Assembly: GCA_007118045.1 (NCBI GenBank)
Contig: SKTG01000178.1
Location: 1-5,474 of the forward strand
Length of the DNA: 5,474 bases
Source: Nitriliruptoraceae bacterium
Lineage (GTDB): Bacteria > Actinomycetota > Nitriliruptoria > Nitriliruptorales > Nitriliruptoraceae
Reading direction: 5' to 3'
Below the pieces are notes generated by a model. The model ran no database searches and was not told the origin of the DNA. It saw nothing but the letters and a program-made list of their open reading frames with translations. Positions 1 through 5,175 of the stretch are shown piece by piece; the first letter of the stretch is position 1; every line of letters begins with the position of its first letter. Both the position numbers and the translations under genes were made by a program.

Positions 1-81
1 GTCTCCTTCGCGGAGGACGACGACGGTGAGCTCTACGTCCTCGACCTCGGCGGTGCCGTGAACCGCATCGACCCCGCCTGA
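1..81 (+). CDS. C-terminal fragment of a probable PQQ-dependent sugar dehydrogenase
   Basis: Only the last 26 codons and a TGA stop are in the window, read from the first base. The visible tail includes DGELYVLDLGGAVNRI, followed by DPA and the stop. This resembles the final beta-propeller strand of soluble glucose/sorbosone dehydrogenase family proteins, which often end in a pattern like 'SFGED..GELYV..L.G.VYRI'. Members of that family oxidise sugars with pyrroloquinoline quinone outside the cytoplasm. Other beta-propeller proteins could end in a similar way, and the catalytic residues are not visible, so the family call is tentative. That a coding frame ends here is well supported by its codon use and by the match to the family pattern. 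The gene starts upstream of the window, and its last bases are part of a short direct repeat that recurs downstream. Confidence 0.6.
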   Translation, partial: VSFAEDDDGELYVLDLGGAVNRIDPA

Positions 82-155
82 CCGTCGGCCACGCTGACCG
101 CCGACCCCGCCTGACCCACGCGTCAGCGTCGGCCATGCCTGACCGTCGGCCACGC
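69..155. repeat. Short direct repeats around the stop codon of the first gene
   Basis: GCCTGACCGTCGGCCACGC (19 bp) occurs at 76-94 and again at 137-155. CGACCCCGCCTGACC (15 bp) occurs at 69-83 and 102-116. The core CGTCGGCCA appears three times, at 83-91, 127-135 and 144-152. The first copies span the TGA stop at 79-81, so gene-end sequence is repeated in the non-coding spacer. ACGCTGAC (91-98) and GTCAGCGT (122-129) also form an 8-bp inverted repeat with a 23-nt spacer, which might act as a weak transcription terminator. There is no T-run. Confidence 0.7.
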
Positions 156-207
156 CTCACGTCGCCGGGGTGCCGCCGTCGGTCCTGCGGGGTTCCGCGC
201 AGCGGCC

Positions 208-213
208 TAGCGT
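208..213 (+). promoter_or_regulatory. Candidate -10 box (TAGCGT) for the LLM oxidoreductase gene
   Basis: TAGCGT fits the TAnnnT form of actinobacterial -10 boxes and lies 35 nt before the GTG start at 243. The same eight bases, TAGCGTCG, occur 33 nt before the start of the DUF456 gene at 2344, and AGCGGCC lies just upstream in both places. No good -35 element is visible at 16-19 nt spacing, so the call rests on position and on the repetition of the motif. Confidence 0.4.
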
Positions 214-242
214 CGAGCGTCCCCGTCCACCAGGAGCAGTCG

Positions 243-1178
243 GTGCGCGTGAACCTGATGATCGAAGGCCAGGAGTCGGTCACCTGGCAGCAGTGGTGCG
301 ACCTGGCTCGCGCCGTCGAGGCCGCCGGCCTCGAGGGGTTGTTCCGCTCCGACCACTACCAGTCGGTAGCAGGTCGGACCGAACGGTCCGCCCTGGACGC
401 CTGGGTGACCCTCGGGGCCCTCGGCGCGATCACCGAGCGGATCCGGCTCGGCACCATGGTCTCGCCGACCTCCTTCCGGCATCCCTCGGTGCTCGCGAAG
501 GACGTCGTCACGGCCGACCACGTGTCCGGCGGTCGGGTGGAGCTCGGGCTCGGCGCCGGCTGGCACGAGCTGGAGCACACCACCTACGGCTTTCCCTTCC
601 ACGACGTCGGAACGCGCTTCGACGTGCTCGAGGAGCAGCTGGCCATCATCACGCGCCAGATGACGGAGGAGCGCTTCGACCATCACGGGCAGCACTACCA
701 GCTGACGGGGTGCGAGGCACGACCGAAACCGGTGCAGTCGCCCCGGGTGCCGATCATCCTCGGAGGGTCGGCCGGACCTCGGGCGGCACGGGTGGCGGCG
801 CGCTTCGCGGACGAGTACAACACGGTCTTCCCGTCCCCGGAGGCGGTCCGGGACCGCCGCGCCAACATCGAGGCGGCATGCCGCGACGCGGGTCGTGACC
901 CGCTGCCGTTCTCGATCATGACCGGTGCACTGCTCGGGGCCGACGAGGGTGACGTCCGTGACCGGGCAGCCCGTTTGAAGGAGGCGTCCGGGGCCGAGGG
1001 CGACCTCGACGCCTGGCTCGACGGGCTCCGCGACGAGTGGGTGATCGGGACCCCGGAGCAGGCGGCGGAACGTCTCCGCACCTACGAGCGGGCCGGCGTG
1101 GAGCGGTTCATGCTCCAGCACCAGCTGCACGACGACCTCGACATGGTCGCGCTCATGGGCGAGCTGGCCGCCGCCTGA
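243..1178 (+). CDS. LLM-class F420-dependent oxidoreductase (luciferase-like monooxygenase fold)
   Basis: This 311-residue protein belongs to the bacterial luciferase-like TIM-barrel family whose actinobacterial members mostly use coenzyme F420 for hydride transfer in the cytoplasm. The N-terminus reads MRVNLMIEGQESVTW. Visible family blocks are FRSDHY at 34-39, RLGTMVSPTSFRHPSVLAK around 68-86, GRVELGLGAGWHELEH at 97-112, and IILGGSAGPRAARVAARFAD at 171-190, the phosphate/cofactor-binding end of the barrel. A C-terminal block, GTPEQAAERLRTYERAGVE, lies near 269-287. I chose the GTG at 243 because AGGAG (232-236) sits 6 nt upstream and homologues start with M-R-V/I. The same frame is open back to an ATG at 135, but that stretch is arginine- and proline-rich and unlike the family. 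The aldo/keto reductase follows after 31 nt, so the two are probably one operon. The substrate cannot be inferred, and FMN use instead of F420 is possible. Confidence 0.93.
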   Translation: MRVNLMIEGQESVTWQQWCDLARAVEAAGLEGLFRSDHYQSVAGRTERSALDAWVTLGALGAITERIRLGTMVSPTSFRHPSVLAKDVVTADHVSGGRVELGLGAGWHELEHTTYGFPFHDVGTRFDVLEEQLAIITRQMTEERFDHHGQHYQLTGCEARPKPVQSPRVPIILGGSAGPRAARVAARFADEYNTVFPSPEAVRDRRANIEAACRDAGRDPLPFSIMTGALLGADEGDVRDRAARLKEASGAEGDLDAWLDGLRDEWVIGTPEQAAERLRTYERAGVERFMLQHQLHDDLDMVALMGELAAA

Positions 1179-1209
1179 ACGTCCCGTCCCGGACCGAGAG
1201 GCACGAACC

Positions 1210-2238
1210 GTGGAGCGACGCACGCTGGGCGGGAGCGGCACCGTCGTCTCGAGCTACGCGTTGGGCACGATGACCTTCGGGGCCGAGACCCCCGAGCGCG
1301 ACGCGTTCCGGCTCCTCGACCGCTACCTCGAGGCCGGCGGCAACCTGCTCGATCTCGCCGACGTGTACGCGGACGGCGAGAGCGAACGCATCGTCGGACG
1401 GTGGCTCGCCGAGCGGGGCGTCCGTGACGAGGTGCTGCTGGCGACCAAGGCCCGGTTCCCGGTAGGTGGCAGCGAGGACCCCAACCGACAGGGGCTCTCG
1501 CGCCGCCACCTGCGGCGTGCCCTCGACGCGAGCCTCGCGCGGCTCGGGGTCGAGCAGGTGGACCTCTACCAGGTCCACGGCTGGGACCCGCTGACACCGG
1601 TCGAGGAGTGGCTGGGGACGCTCGACGGGTTCGTCCGGACCGGCAGGGTGGGGGCCATCGGGGTGTCCAACGTCCGCGGGTACCAGCTCCAGCGCATCGT
1701 GGACGTGGCCCGGCGTGACCAGCTCAGTGCGGTCGTGTCCCTGCAGCCGCAGTACAACCTGCTTGCCCGCGAGATCGAGTGGGAGCTGGTGCCGTGCAGC
1801 CTCGATGCCGGGGTGGGGCTGCTGCCCTGGTCGCCGCTCGGTGGGGGGTGGCTGACCGGCAAGTACCGCCGCGACCGTCGCCCGAGCGGCGCGACCCGGC
1901 TCGGGGAGGATCCGCAGCGCGGGGTCGAGGCCTACGACACGCGGGCCACGGAGCACACCTGGCGGGTCCTGGAGGTCGTCGCCGAGGTCGCCGCGGCGCA
2001 CGACGCCACCATGGGGCAGGTCGCCCTGGCCTGGGTGACCGCGCGGCCGGGTGTGAGCTCGACGATCCTCGGTGCGCGCACGCTGGACCAGCTCGAGGAG
2101 AACCTCGCAGCCTCGGCGCTCGACCTGACCGCCGAGGAGTCGGCCCGGCTCGACGAGGTCAGCCGACCGGCGACGCCGGAGTACCCCTACGGGCTGCTCG
2201 AACGCACCGAGGCCGCCCGGTACGGCCAGCTCGGCTGA
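1210..2238 (+). CDS. Aldo/keto reductase
   Basis: This 342-residue protein is a full-length aldo/keto reductase, an NADPH-dependent TIM-barrel enzyme that interconverts carbonyls and alcohols. The N-terminus MERRTLGGSG is the usual opening hairpin. The catalytic tetrad can be read as D48 and Y53 (LLDLADVY), K80 (LLATKARF) and H123 (YQVHGWD). GVSN at 151-154 and SLQPQYNLL at 177-185 are further hallmarks, and SSTILGARTLDQLEENLAA at 283-301 matches the NADPH 2'-phosphate and adenine binding segment. The GTG start at 1210 has GAGAGG (1196-1201) 8 nt upstream. The gene follows the LLM oxidoreductase after 31 nt and is probably co-transcribed with it. It resembles the YajO/Tas-like general aldo/keto reductases, whose physiological substrates are rarely known. 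The last codons are part of a 15-bp repeat that recurs downstream. Confidence 0.95.
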   Translation: MERRTLGGSGTVVSSYALGTMTFGAETPERDAFRLLDRYLEAGGNLLDLADVYADGESERIVGRWLAERGVRDEVLLATKARFPVGGSEDPNRQGLSRRHLRRALDASLARLGVEQVDLYQVHGWDPLTPVEEWLGTLDGFVRTGRVGAIGVSNVRGYQLQRIVDVARRDQLSAVVSLQPQYNLLAREIEWELVPCSLDAGVGLLPWSPLGGGWLTGKYRRDRRPSGATRLGEDPQRGVEAYDTRATEHTWRVLEVVAEVAAAHDATMGQVALAWVTARPGVSSTILGARTLDQLEENLAASALDLTAEESARLDEVSRPATPEYPYGLLERTEAARYGQLG

Positions 2239-2308
2239 CCGGGAGCGGCCCCACGGCCAGCTCGGCTTCGGCGGTCGCCCCCGCCAGCTCGTCCGGCGGG
2301 AGCGGCCC
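2222..2308. repeat. Short direct repeats at and after the aldo/keto reductase 3' end
   Basis: ACGGCCAGCTCGGCT occurs at 2222-2236, running into the stop codon of the aldo/keto reductase, and again at 2253-2267, a period of 31 nt. CGGGAGCGGCCC occurs at 2240-2251 and 2297-2308. The spacer therefore looks partly built from copies of the gene end. This is read directly from the sequence; no function is known. Confidence 0.65.
2280..2300 (+). terminator. Weak GC-rich hairpin, possible terminator
   Basis: CCCGCC (2280-2285) and GGCGGG (2295-2300) can pair as a 6-bp stem with a 9-nt loop, 42 nt after the aldo/keto reductase stop. There is no U-tract, which is common in GC-rich actinobacteria but also makes the call uncertain. 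The hairpin lies just upstream of the candidate promoter for the next gene, which is a sensible position for separating the two transcription units. Confidence 0.3.
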
Positions 2309-2310
2309 GG

Positions 2311-2316
2311 TAGCGT
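2311..2316 (+). promoter_or_regulatory. Candidate -10 box (TAGCGT) for the DUF456 gene
   Basis: TAGCGT lies 33 nt before the GTG start at 2344 and matches the -10 candidate at 208. The preceding seven bases AGCGGCC are shared by both sites, here with three extra bases (CGG) before the box. No convincing -35 element was found. Confidence 0.4.
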
Positions 2317-2343
2317 CGCCGCGACCCGACGGGACGGAGCTGC

Positions 2344-2832
2344 GTGGACCCGCTGCTGATCGTGCTCGGTCTGATCGCCTCGCTCGTCGGGCTGACCGGC
2401 GTGGTCGTCCCGGTGTTGCCCGGGCTGCTGGTCGTCTGGCTGGCCACGGCGGGCACGGTGCTGATCCATCGTGCCGACACCACGGGGTGGGTCCTGGCCG
2501 GGGTCCTGACCGCGCTGTTCGCCCTCGGCACGGCGGCGACCATCGTCCTACCGGCGCGGCAGGGTCGACAGGGTGGCGCGAGCCGGCGCAGCTTCGTGCT
2601 CGCCGGTATCGGAGCCGTCCTCGGCTTCTTCCTGCTGCCGGTGCTCGGTTTCCTGGTCGGTGCGCTGGCGGGCCTGCTGATCGGTGAGTACCAACGGCTC
2701 GGCGACTGGCGCGAGGCGGCCGGTGCCACCGGGCAGGTCCTCCGGGCCTACGGGATCGGCGTGGTGCTGGAGACGATCATCGGCCTGACGATGGTCGCGA
2801 TCTGGCTCGTGGCCGCGTTCACCCGCGCCTAG
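2344..2832 (+). CDS. DUF456 family membrane protein
   Basis: This 162-residue, very hydrophobic protein fits the DUF456 family of small integral membrane proteins, whose function is not known. Likely membrane segments lie near residues 3-22, 24-41, 48-69, 84-113 (long, possibly two) and 136-158. The family signature VVPVLPG is at 21-27. A charged loop, ARQGRQGGASRR (71-82), follows, then a glycine-rich segment, GAVLGFFLLPVLGFLVGALAG (90-110), ending in LLIGEYQRLG, also typical of the family. The GTG start has GGAG at 2336-2339, 4 nt upstream, and a candidate -10 box 33 nt upstream. It appears to be transcribed alone and converges on the SRPBCC gene, with 18 nt between the two stop codons. Confidence 0.9.
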   Translation: MDPLLIVLGLIASLVGLTGVVVPVLPGLLVVWLATAGTVLIHRADTTGWVLAGVLTALFALGTAATIVLPARQGRQGGASRRSFVLAGIGAVLGFFLLPVLGFLVGALAGLLIGEYQRLGDWREAAGATGQVLRAYGIGVVLETIIGLTMVAIWLVAAFTRA

Positions 2833-2853
2833 CGCCGGCCCCGCCGGGGGCTA
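2830..2853. terminator. Candidate bidirectional terminator between convergent genes
   Basis: The + strand gene ends in TAG at 2830-2832 and the - strand gene ends in TAG, read as CTA at 2851-2853. TAGC (2830-2833) and GCTA (2850-2853) are inverted copies that include both stop codons. Inside, CCCC (2839-2842) can pair with GGGG (2846-2849) over a GCC loop; CCGG (2835-2838) with CCGG (2844-2847) is an alternative fold. No T-run is present. The position strongly suggests shared termination, but the exact fold is uncertain. Confidence 0.45.
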
Positions 2854-3315
2854 CGCCGGATCGCCCCGCGTGGACGCGGGCGCCACCCGGGCGTGCACCA
2901 GGCGACGCAGACGCCGTGTCGTCTCCACGTTGCGCAACCACACCAGCACGTCGACCACCGCCTGGGGGATCCAGGGACCGAGCGACTCGAGCGGTTCCTC
3001 GTCGATGGTCAGCTCCGTCCCGCGACCGACGCCGCGGAGCTCGAAGGTGACCCGCGCACGGCCGAGGGGGAACGCGCGCGCCTCGAGGGTCAGGTGCACC
3101 GGAGGGTCGATGGCCAGCACCTCGGTGCGGTCGCGCACGGAGAGGGGGCCGATGCCGACGGCATGACCGAACGACGAGCCCGGCTGGGGCCAGTCGTCGT
3201 CGACGTCGCGGATCCGCTTGCTGCCGACGACCCAGTAGCCGTAGGTGCGGGGGGTGAGCAGCACCTCGAAGACGTCCGCCGTGGAGGCGGCGAGGGTCAC
3301 GCGGTTGACGGCCAT
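2851..3315 (-). CDS. SRPBCC-fold protein (polyketide cyclase/dehydrase-like)
   Basis: This 154-residue protein has the layout of the START/Bet v 1-like SRPBCC superfamily, small cytoplasmic proteins with a deep hydrophobic ligand pocket. The N-terminus MAVNRVTLAASTADVFEVL is the first strand and helix, followed by the conserved block TPRTYGYWVVGSKRIRDVD (21-39). Later blocks are WPQPGSSFGHAVGIGPLSVRD (42-62), DPPVHLTLEARAFPLGRARV (70-89) and the long C-terminal helix VVDVLVWLRNVETTRRLRRL (120-139), which closes the pocket in this fold. Family members act as cyclases, lipid carriers or antitoxin-like proteins; none of these can be chosen here. The ATG has a good ribosome site, GGAGG (complement of 3321-3325), 5 nt upstream. 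The gene converges with the DUF456 gene and diverges from the tRNA. Confidence 0.88.
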   Translation of the reverse strand: MAVNRVTLAASTADVFEVLLTPRTYGYWVVGSKRIRDVDDDWPQPGSSFGHAVGIGPLSVRDRTEVLAIDPPVHLTLEARAFPLGRARVTFELRGVGRGTELTIDEEPLESLGPWIPQAVVDVLVWLRNVETTRRLRRLVHARVAPASTRGDPA

Positions 3316-3320
3316 GGGAT

Positions 3321-3325
3321 CCTCC
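3321..3325 (-). promoter_or_regulatory. Ribosome binding site of the SRPBCC gene
   Basis: On the - strand this reads GGAGG, 5 nt before the ATG at 3315. It is the best Shine-Dalgarno match in the window and fixes the start of this gene. Confidence 0.8.
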
Positions 3326-3406
3326 GACTCGGTGGCGGCCGCGGCGGCGCCGGGCCGGGCAGCGGCAGCGTGCCAGACCCGCGGCCGGCGTGGACGTCCT
3401 GCGCCG

Positions 3407-3416
3407 GCGTTACGCT
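3407..3416 (+). promoter_or_regulatory. Candidate -10 region of the tRNA gene
   Basis: TACGCT (3411-3416) fits TAnnnT and ends 9 nt before the mature tRNA 5' end at 3426, so transcription would start a few bases ahead of the tRNA. It lies within GCGT-T-ACGC (3407-3415), an inverted repeat, so the other strand reads TAACGC and might serve the SRPBCC gene about 95 nt away. A weak -35-like TGGACG is at 3391-3396, but the 14-nt spacing is short. Confidence 0.4.
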
Positions 3417-3425
3417 CCCCGCCAC

Positions 3426-3499
3426 GGGCCGGTAGCTCAGCTGGTCAGAGCAGCGGACTCATAATCCGTCAGGCGCGGGTTCGAGCCCCGCCCGGCCCA
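3426..3499 (+). tRNA. tRNA with anticodon CAT (tRNA-Met, or possibly tRNA-Ile2)
   Basis: The full cloverleaf can be drawn. The acceptor stem GGGCCGG (3426-3432) pairs with CCGGCCC (3492-3498) and the discriminator is A3499. The D arm GCTC/GAGC is at 3435-3438 and 3448-3451. The anticodon arm GCGGA/TCCGT is at 3453-3457 and 3465-3469, with loop CTCATAA and anticodon CAT at 3460-3462. The variable loop is CAGGC, and the T arm GCGGG/CCCGC carries the TTCGAGC loop at 3480-3486. Only CC of the 3' CCA is encoded, since the next base is G. It is not an initiator: base pair 1-72 is G-C, and the three G-C pairs at the base of the initiator anticodon stem are absent. It is either the elongator tRNA-Met or the tRNA-Ile2 whose C34 becomes lysidine. 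The acceptor pairs C4-G69 and C5-G68 match the TilS determinants described for E. coli tRNA-Ile2, so the Ile2 reading should stay open. Confidence 0.96.
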
Positions 3500-5073
3500 C
3501 CGTGCCCACCGTGCGTTCCGTGCGGGCCCCGTCCCGGCCCTGCGGGTCCCGGGTCCTCGAGCGGGACCAGTACGTGGAAGGCGGCACCGCGTGGTGAGTC
3601 CGCGACCCAGGCGCTGCCGCCGTGGAGCCGGGCGAAGGTCGCCACGAGAGCCAGCCCGATCCCCGTCCCGGGGCGGTGGGAGGGCACGGTGGCGCCCTGC
3701 TGGAAGGGTTGGAAGAGGCGCTCGCGGTCGGAGGGCTCGATGCCCTCGCCCTCGTCCTCGACCACGAGCAGCGCGCCGTCGTCGGTCCGCGTGAGCCACA
3801 CCCTCACGACGCCGCCGGCGGTGTGGGTCACCGCGTTGCGGACGAGGTTGACCACGATGCGCTCGTACTTGATCGGGCCGACGTGGGCCTCCAACGGTTC
3901 CAGATCGAGCTCGAGACGGTGGCTGCTGCCGAGCTCCACCTGTCCCGCGGCGTCCCGGACGAGGTGGTCGAGGCGCACCGGTTCGCGAGCGAGCTCCAGA
4001 CGCCCGTGAGCGAACTGGTTGAGGTCGAGCAGGTCGGAGAGCAGTCGGTCGAGGCGCTCCGCACTGGTACGCAGCCGTTCGAGCAGTTCCGGCACGCGCT
4101 CGGCGGCCATGCGCCGGTTGGCCAGGGTGGTCGCTGCCAGCCGGATCGAGGTCAGGGGCGTCCTCAGCTCGTGCGAGACCGCCGAGAGGAAGGCGTTGCG
4201 CAAACCGTCGAGCTCGCGCAGGTCCGCGGCGGCGGACCGTTCGAGTTCGAGCGCGCGCGCCAGACGTCGTTCGCTGTGGCGTCGCTCGGTGACGTCGTGC
4301 GCGAGCAGCAACAGGACCGGTCCGTGCTGCGGAGGCACGATGCGCTGCACGACCACCTCGTGGTCCCCGCCCGGGTCGAGGCCCTCCACCCGCTGCTTGG
4401 TCACGTGTCCGGCGGCGACGTCCGCGAGCCGCTCGCGCAACGCCGTCGCGCTCAGCCCCGGGGTGTGTCGCCAGAGCGGGGTGTCCACCACCCCCTCCGT
4501 CGGGTGTCCCAGCCACGCCAGGCCGGCCTCGTTGACGTAGTCGATGCGCAGGCGGTCGGGGTCGAGCACCAGCACGGGCGTCTCGCTCGCCCCGACGATC
4601 TCCGAGAACACGCCCAGGCGCAGCTCGTCCTGGCGAACCCTGCCGGCGAGCTCGGCCCCCTCGGCCTCGAGCGCGGCGAGGCGGTCCTCGTGCTCCCCGA
4701 GCTGAGCGAGGTGGAAACCGAGGACCTCGGCCAGCGTCTCGAGCGTGACCACCTCGCGGTCGCCGAGCTCGAGGCGAGGTCGATGCGAGATGCAGCACAG
4801 GGTGCCGAACGGCCGCCCATCCGGGTGGTGGACGGGCACGCCGAGGTAGGCGCCGATCTCCCCGTCGCGCGTGATCGGCAACGCGGCCGCGATGACGTCA
4901 CTGGCGGCGTCCCGCACGACCCACGGGCGGCCCCGCTCGAGCACGTGCTGGCAGTACCCCTCGCGGCGCGGTGCGCTCGCGCCCTCGACGATCGTGAACG
5001 TCTCGCTCTCACCCACCGTCGCGCGGTAGTGCTGGGCCTCGGAGGTGACCTCGGACACGAAGGCGGCCTCCAT
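3469..5073 (-). CDS. GAF-PAS sensor histidine kinase, cytosolic, orphan
   Basis: These coordinates start at the first ATG (534 aa). The true start is probably a CTG at 5151, giving 560 aa, because the first helix of the GAF domain lies upstream of this Met. Domains in order are a GAF domain (about 1-125, with EGYCQHVLERG at 38-48 and GAYLGVPV...GTLCCISH at 74-97), a coiled linker (about 126-150), and a PAS domain (about 150-262, ending in the usual AHDVTERRHSERRL). The HisKA dimerisation helix carries FLSAVSHELRTPLTSI with phospho-acceptor H301. The HATPase domain has N-box N409/N413 in NLVRNAVTHT, G1 box DEGEGI at 440-445 and G2 box GTGIGLAL at 469-476. No membrane segment or HAMP domain is visible, so it likely senses a cytoplasmic signal and autophosphorylates. 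No response regulator lies next to it here. The last 30 residues are a Gly/Pro/Arg-rich tail, and the stop lies inside the complement of the tRNA, a 31-nt antisense overlap. Confidence 0.93.
   Translation of the reverse strand: MEAAFVSEVTSEAQHYRATVGESETFTIVEGASAPRREGYCQHVLERGRPWVVRDAASDVIAAALPITRDGEIGAYLGVPVHHPDGRPFGTLCCISHRPRLELGDREVVTLETLAEVLGFHLAQLGEHEDRLAALEAEGAELAGRVRQDELRLGVFSEIVGASETPVLVLDPDRLRIDYVNEAGLAWLGHPTEGVVDTPLWRHTPGLSATALRERLADVAAGHVTKQRVEGLDPGGDHEVVVQRIVPPQHGPVLLLLAHDVTERRHSERRLARALELERSAAADLRELDGLRNAFLSAVSHELRTPLTSIRLAATTLANRRMAAERVPELLERLRTSAERLDRLLSDLLDLNQFAHGRLELAREPVRLDHLVRDAAGQVELGSSHRLELDLEPLEAHVGPIKYERIVVNLVRNAVTHTAGGVVRVWLTRTDDGALLVVEDEGEGIEPSDRERLFQPFQQGATVPSHRPGTGIGLALVATFARLHGGSAWVADSPRGAAFHVLVPLEDPGPAGPGRGPHGTHGGHGGPGGARTRA
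3496..3513. repeat. 9-bp tandem duplication at the tRNA 3' end
   Basis: CCCACCGTG occurs twice in a row, at 3496-3504 and 3505-3513. The first copy begins with the last four bases of the tRNA. On the other strand it encodes the HGG repeats of the kinase C-terminal tail. Confidence 0.6.
3524..3540 (+). terminator. Weak hairpin downstream of the tRNA
   Basis: GGGCC (3524-3528) and GGCCC (3536-3540) can form a 5-bp stem with a 7-nt loop, 24 nt after the tRNA. There is no T-run, and the sequence lies within the kinase coding region on the other strand, so it may be chance in GC-rich DNA. Confidence 0.2.
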
Positions 5074-5148
5074 GTCCAGGCGGCTCCGCGCCGTCCGAAG
5101 GAGGTGCTCGACCGCACGACGGGCCTCGGGTCGGAGCGAAGGGTCGTT

Positions 5149-5164
5149 CAGTGGGCAGCTCCCC
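5149..5164 (-). promoter_or_regulatory. Ribosome binding site and probable CTG start of the kinase
   Basis: On the - strand GGGGAG (complement of 5159-5164) lies 7 nt before a CTG codon (5151-5149) that is in frame with the kinase. The 26 codons from this CTG to the ATG at 5073 encode a helix ending in HLLRTARSRLD, typical of the lead-in to a GAF domain. No ATG, GTG or TTG exists in this frame anywhere from the ATG to the window end. The site at the ATG itself is poorer, with GGAG 10 nt away. Confidence 0.55.
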
Positions 5165-5175
5165 GCCGGATCGCT

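Noticed and set aside
135..242. N-terminal extension of the LLM oxidoreductase from an ATG at 135
   Set aside because: The 36 extra residues are Arg/Pro/Ser-rich and unlike the family. They cover the repeats and the candidate promoter, and the GTG at 243 has a good ribosome site and a family-like N-terminus.
207..1241. Long - strand open frame opposite the LLM oxidoreductase
   Set aside because: Antisense shadow with a low-complexity product and no family match; the + strand gene explains the codon bias.
1153..2469. Long - strand open frame of 438 codons opposite the aldo/keto reductase
   Set aside because: It is the antisense shadow of a well-supported gene in GC-rich DNA. Its protein is Arg/Pro/His/Gly-rich with no recognisable domain.
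3496..3513. CCCACCGTG duplication at the tRNA 3' end as an integration (att) site
   Set aside because: The repeat is only 9 bp and tandem, with no integrase or foreign-looking DNA nearby.
3245..4009. + strand frame of 254 codons running through the tRNA
   Set aside because: It reads through the tRNA and opposite the kinase; the product is low-complexity and has no domain.
3437..4798. - strand frame overlapping the kinase that ends in GRGSNPRLTDYESAALTS
   Set aside because: This ending is the typical false translation of antisense tRNA sequence, and the rest is an Arg-rich out-of-frame shadow of the kinase.
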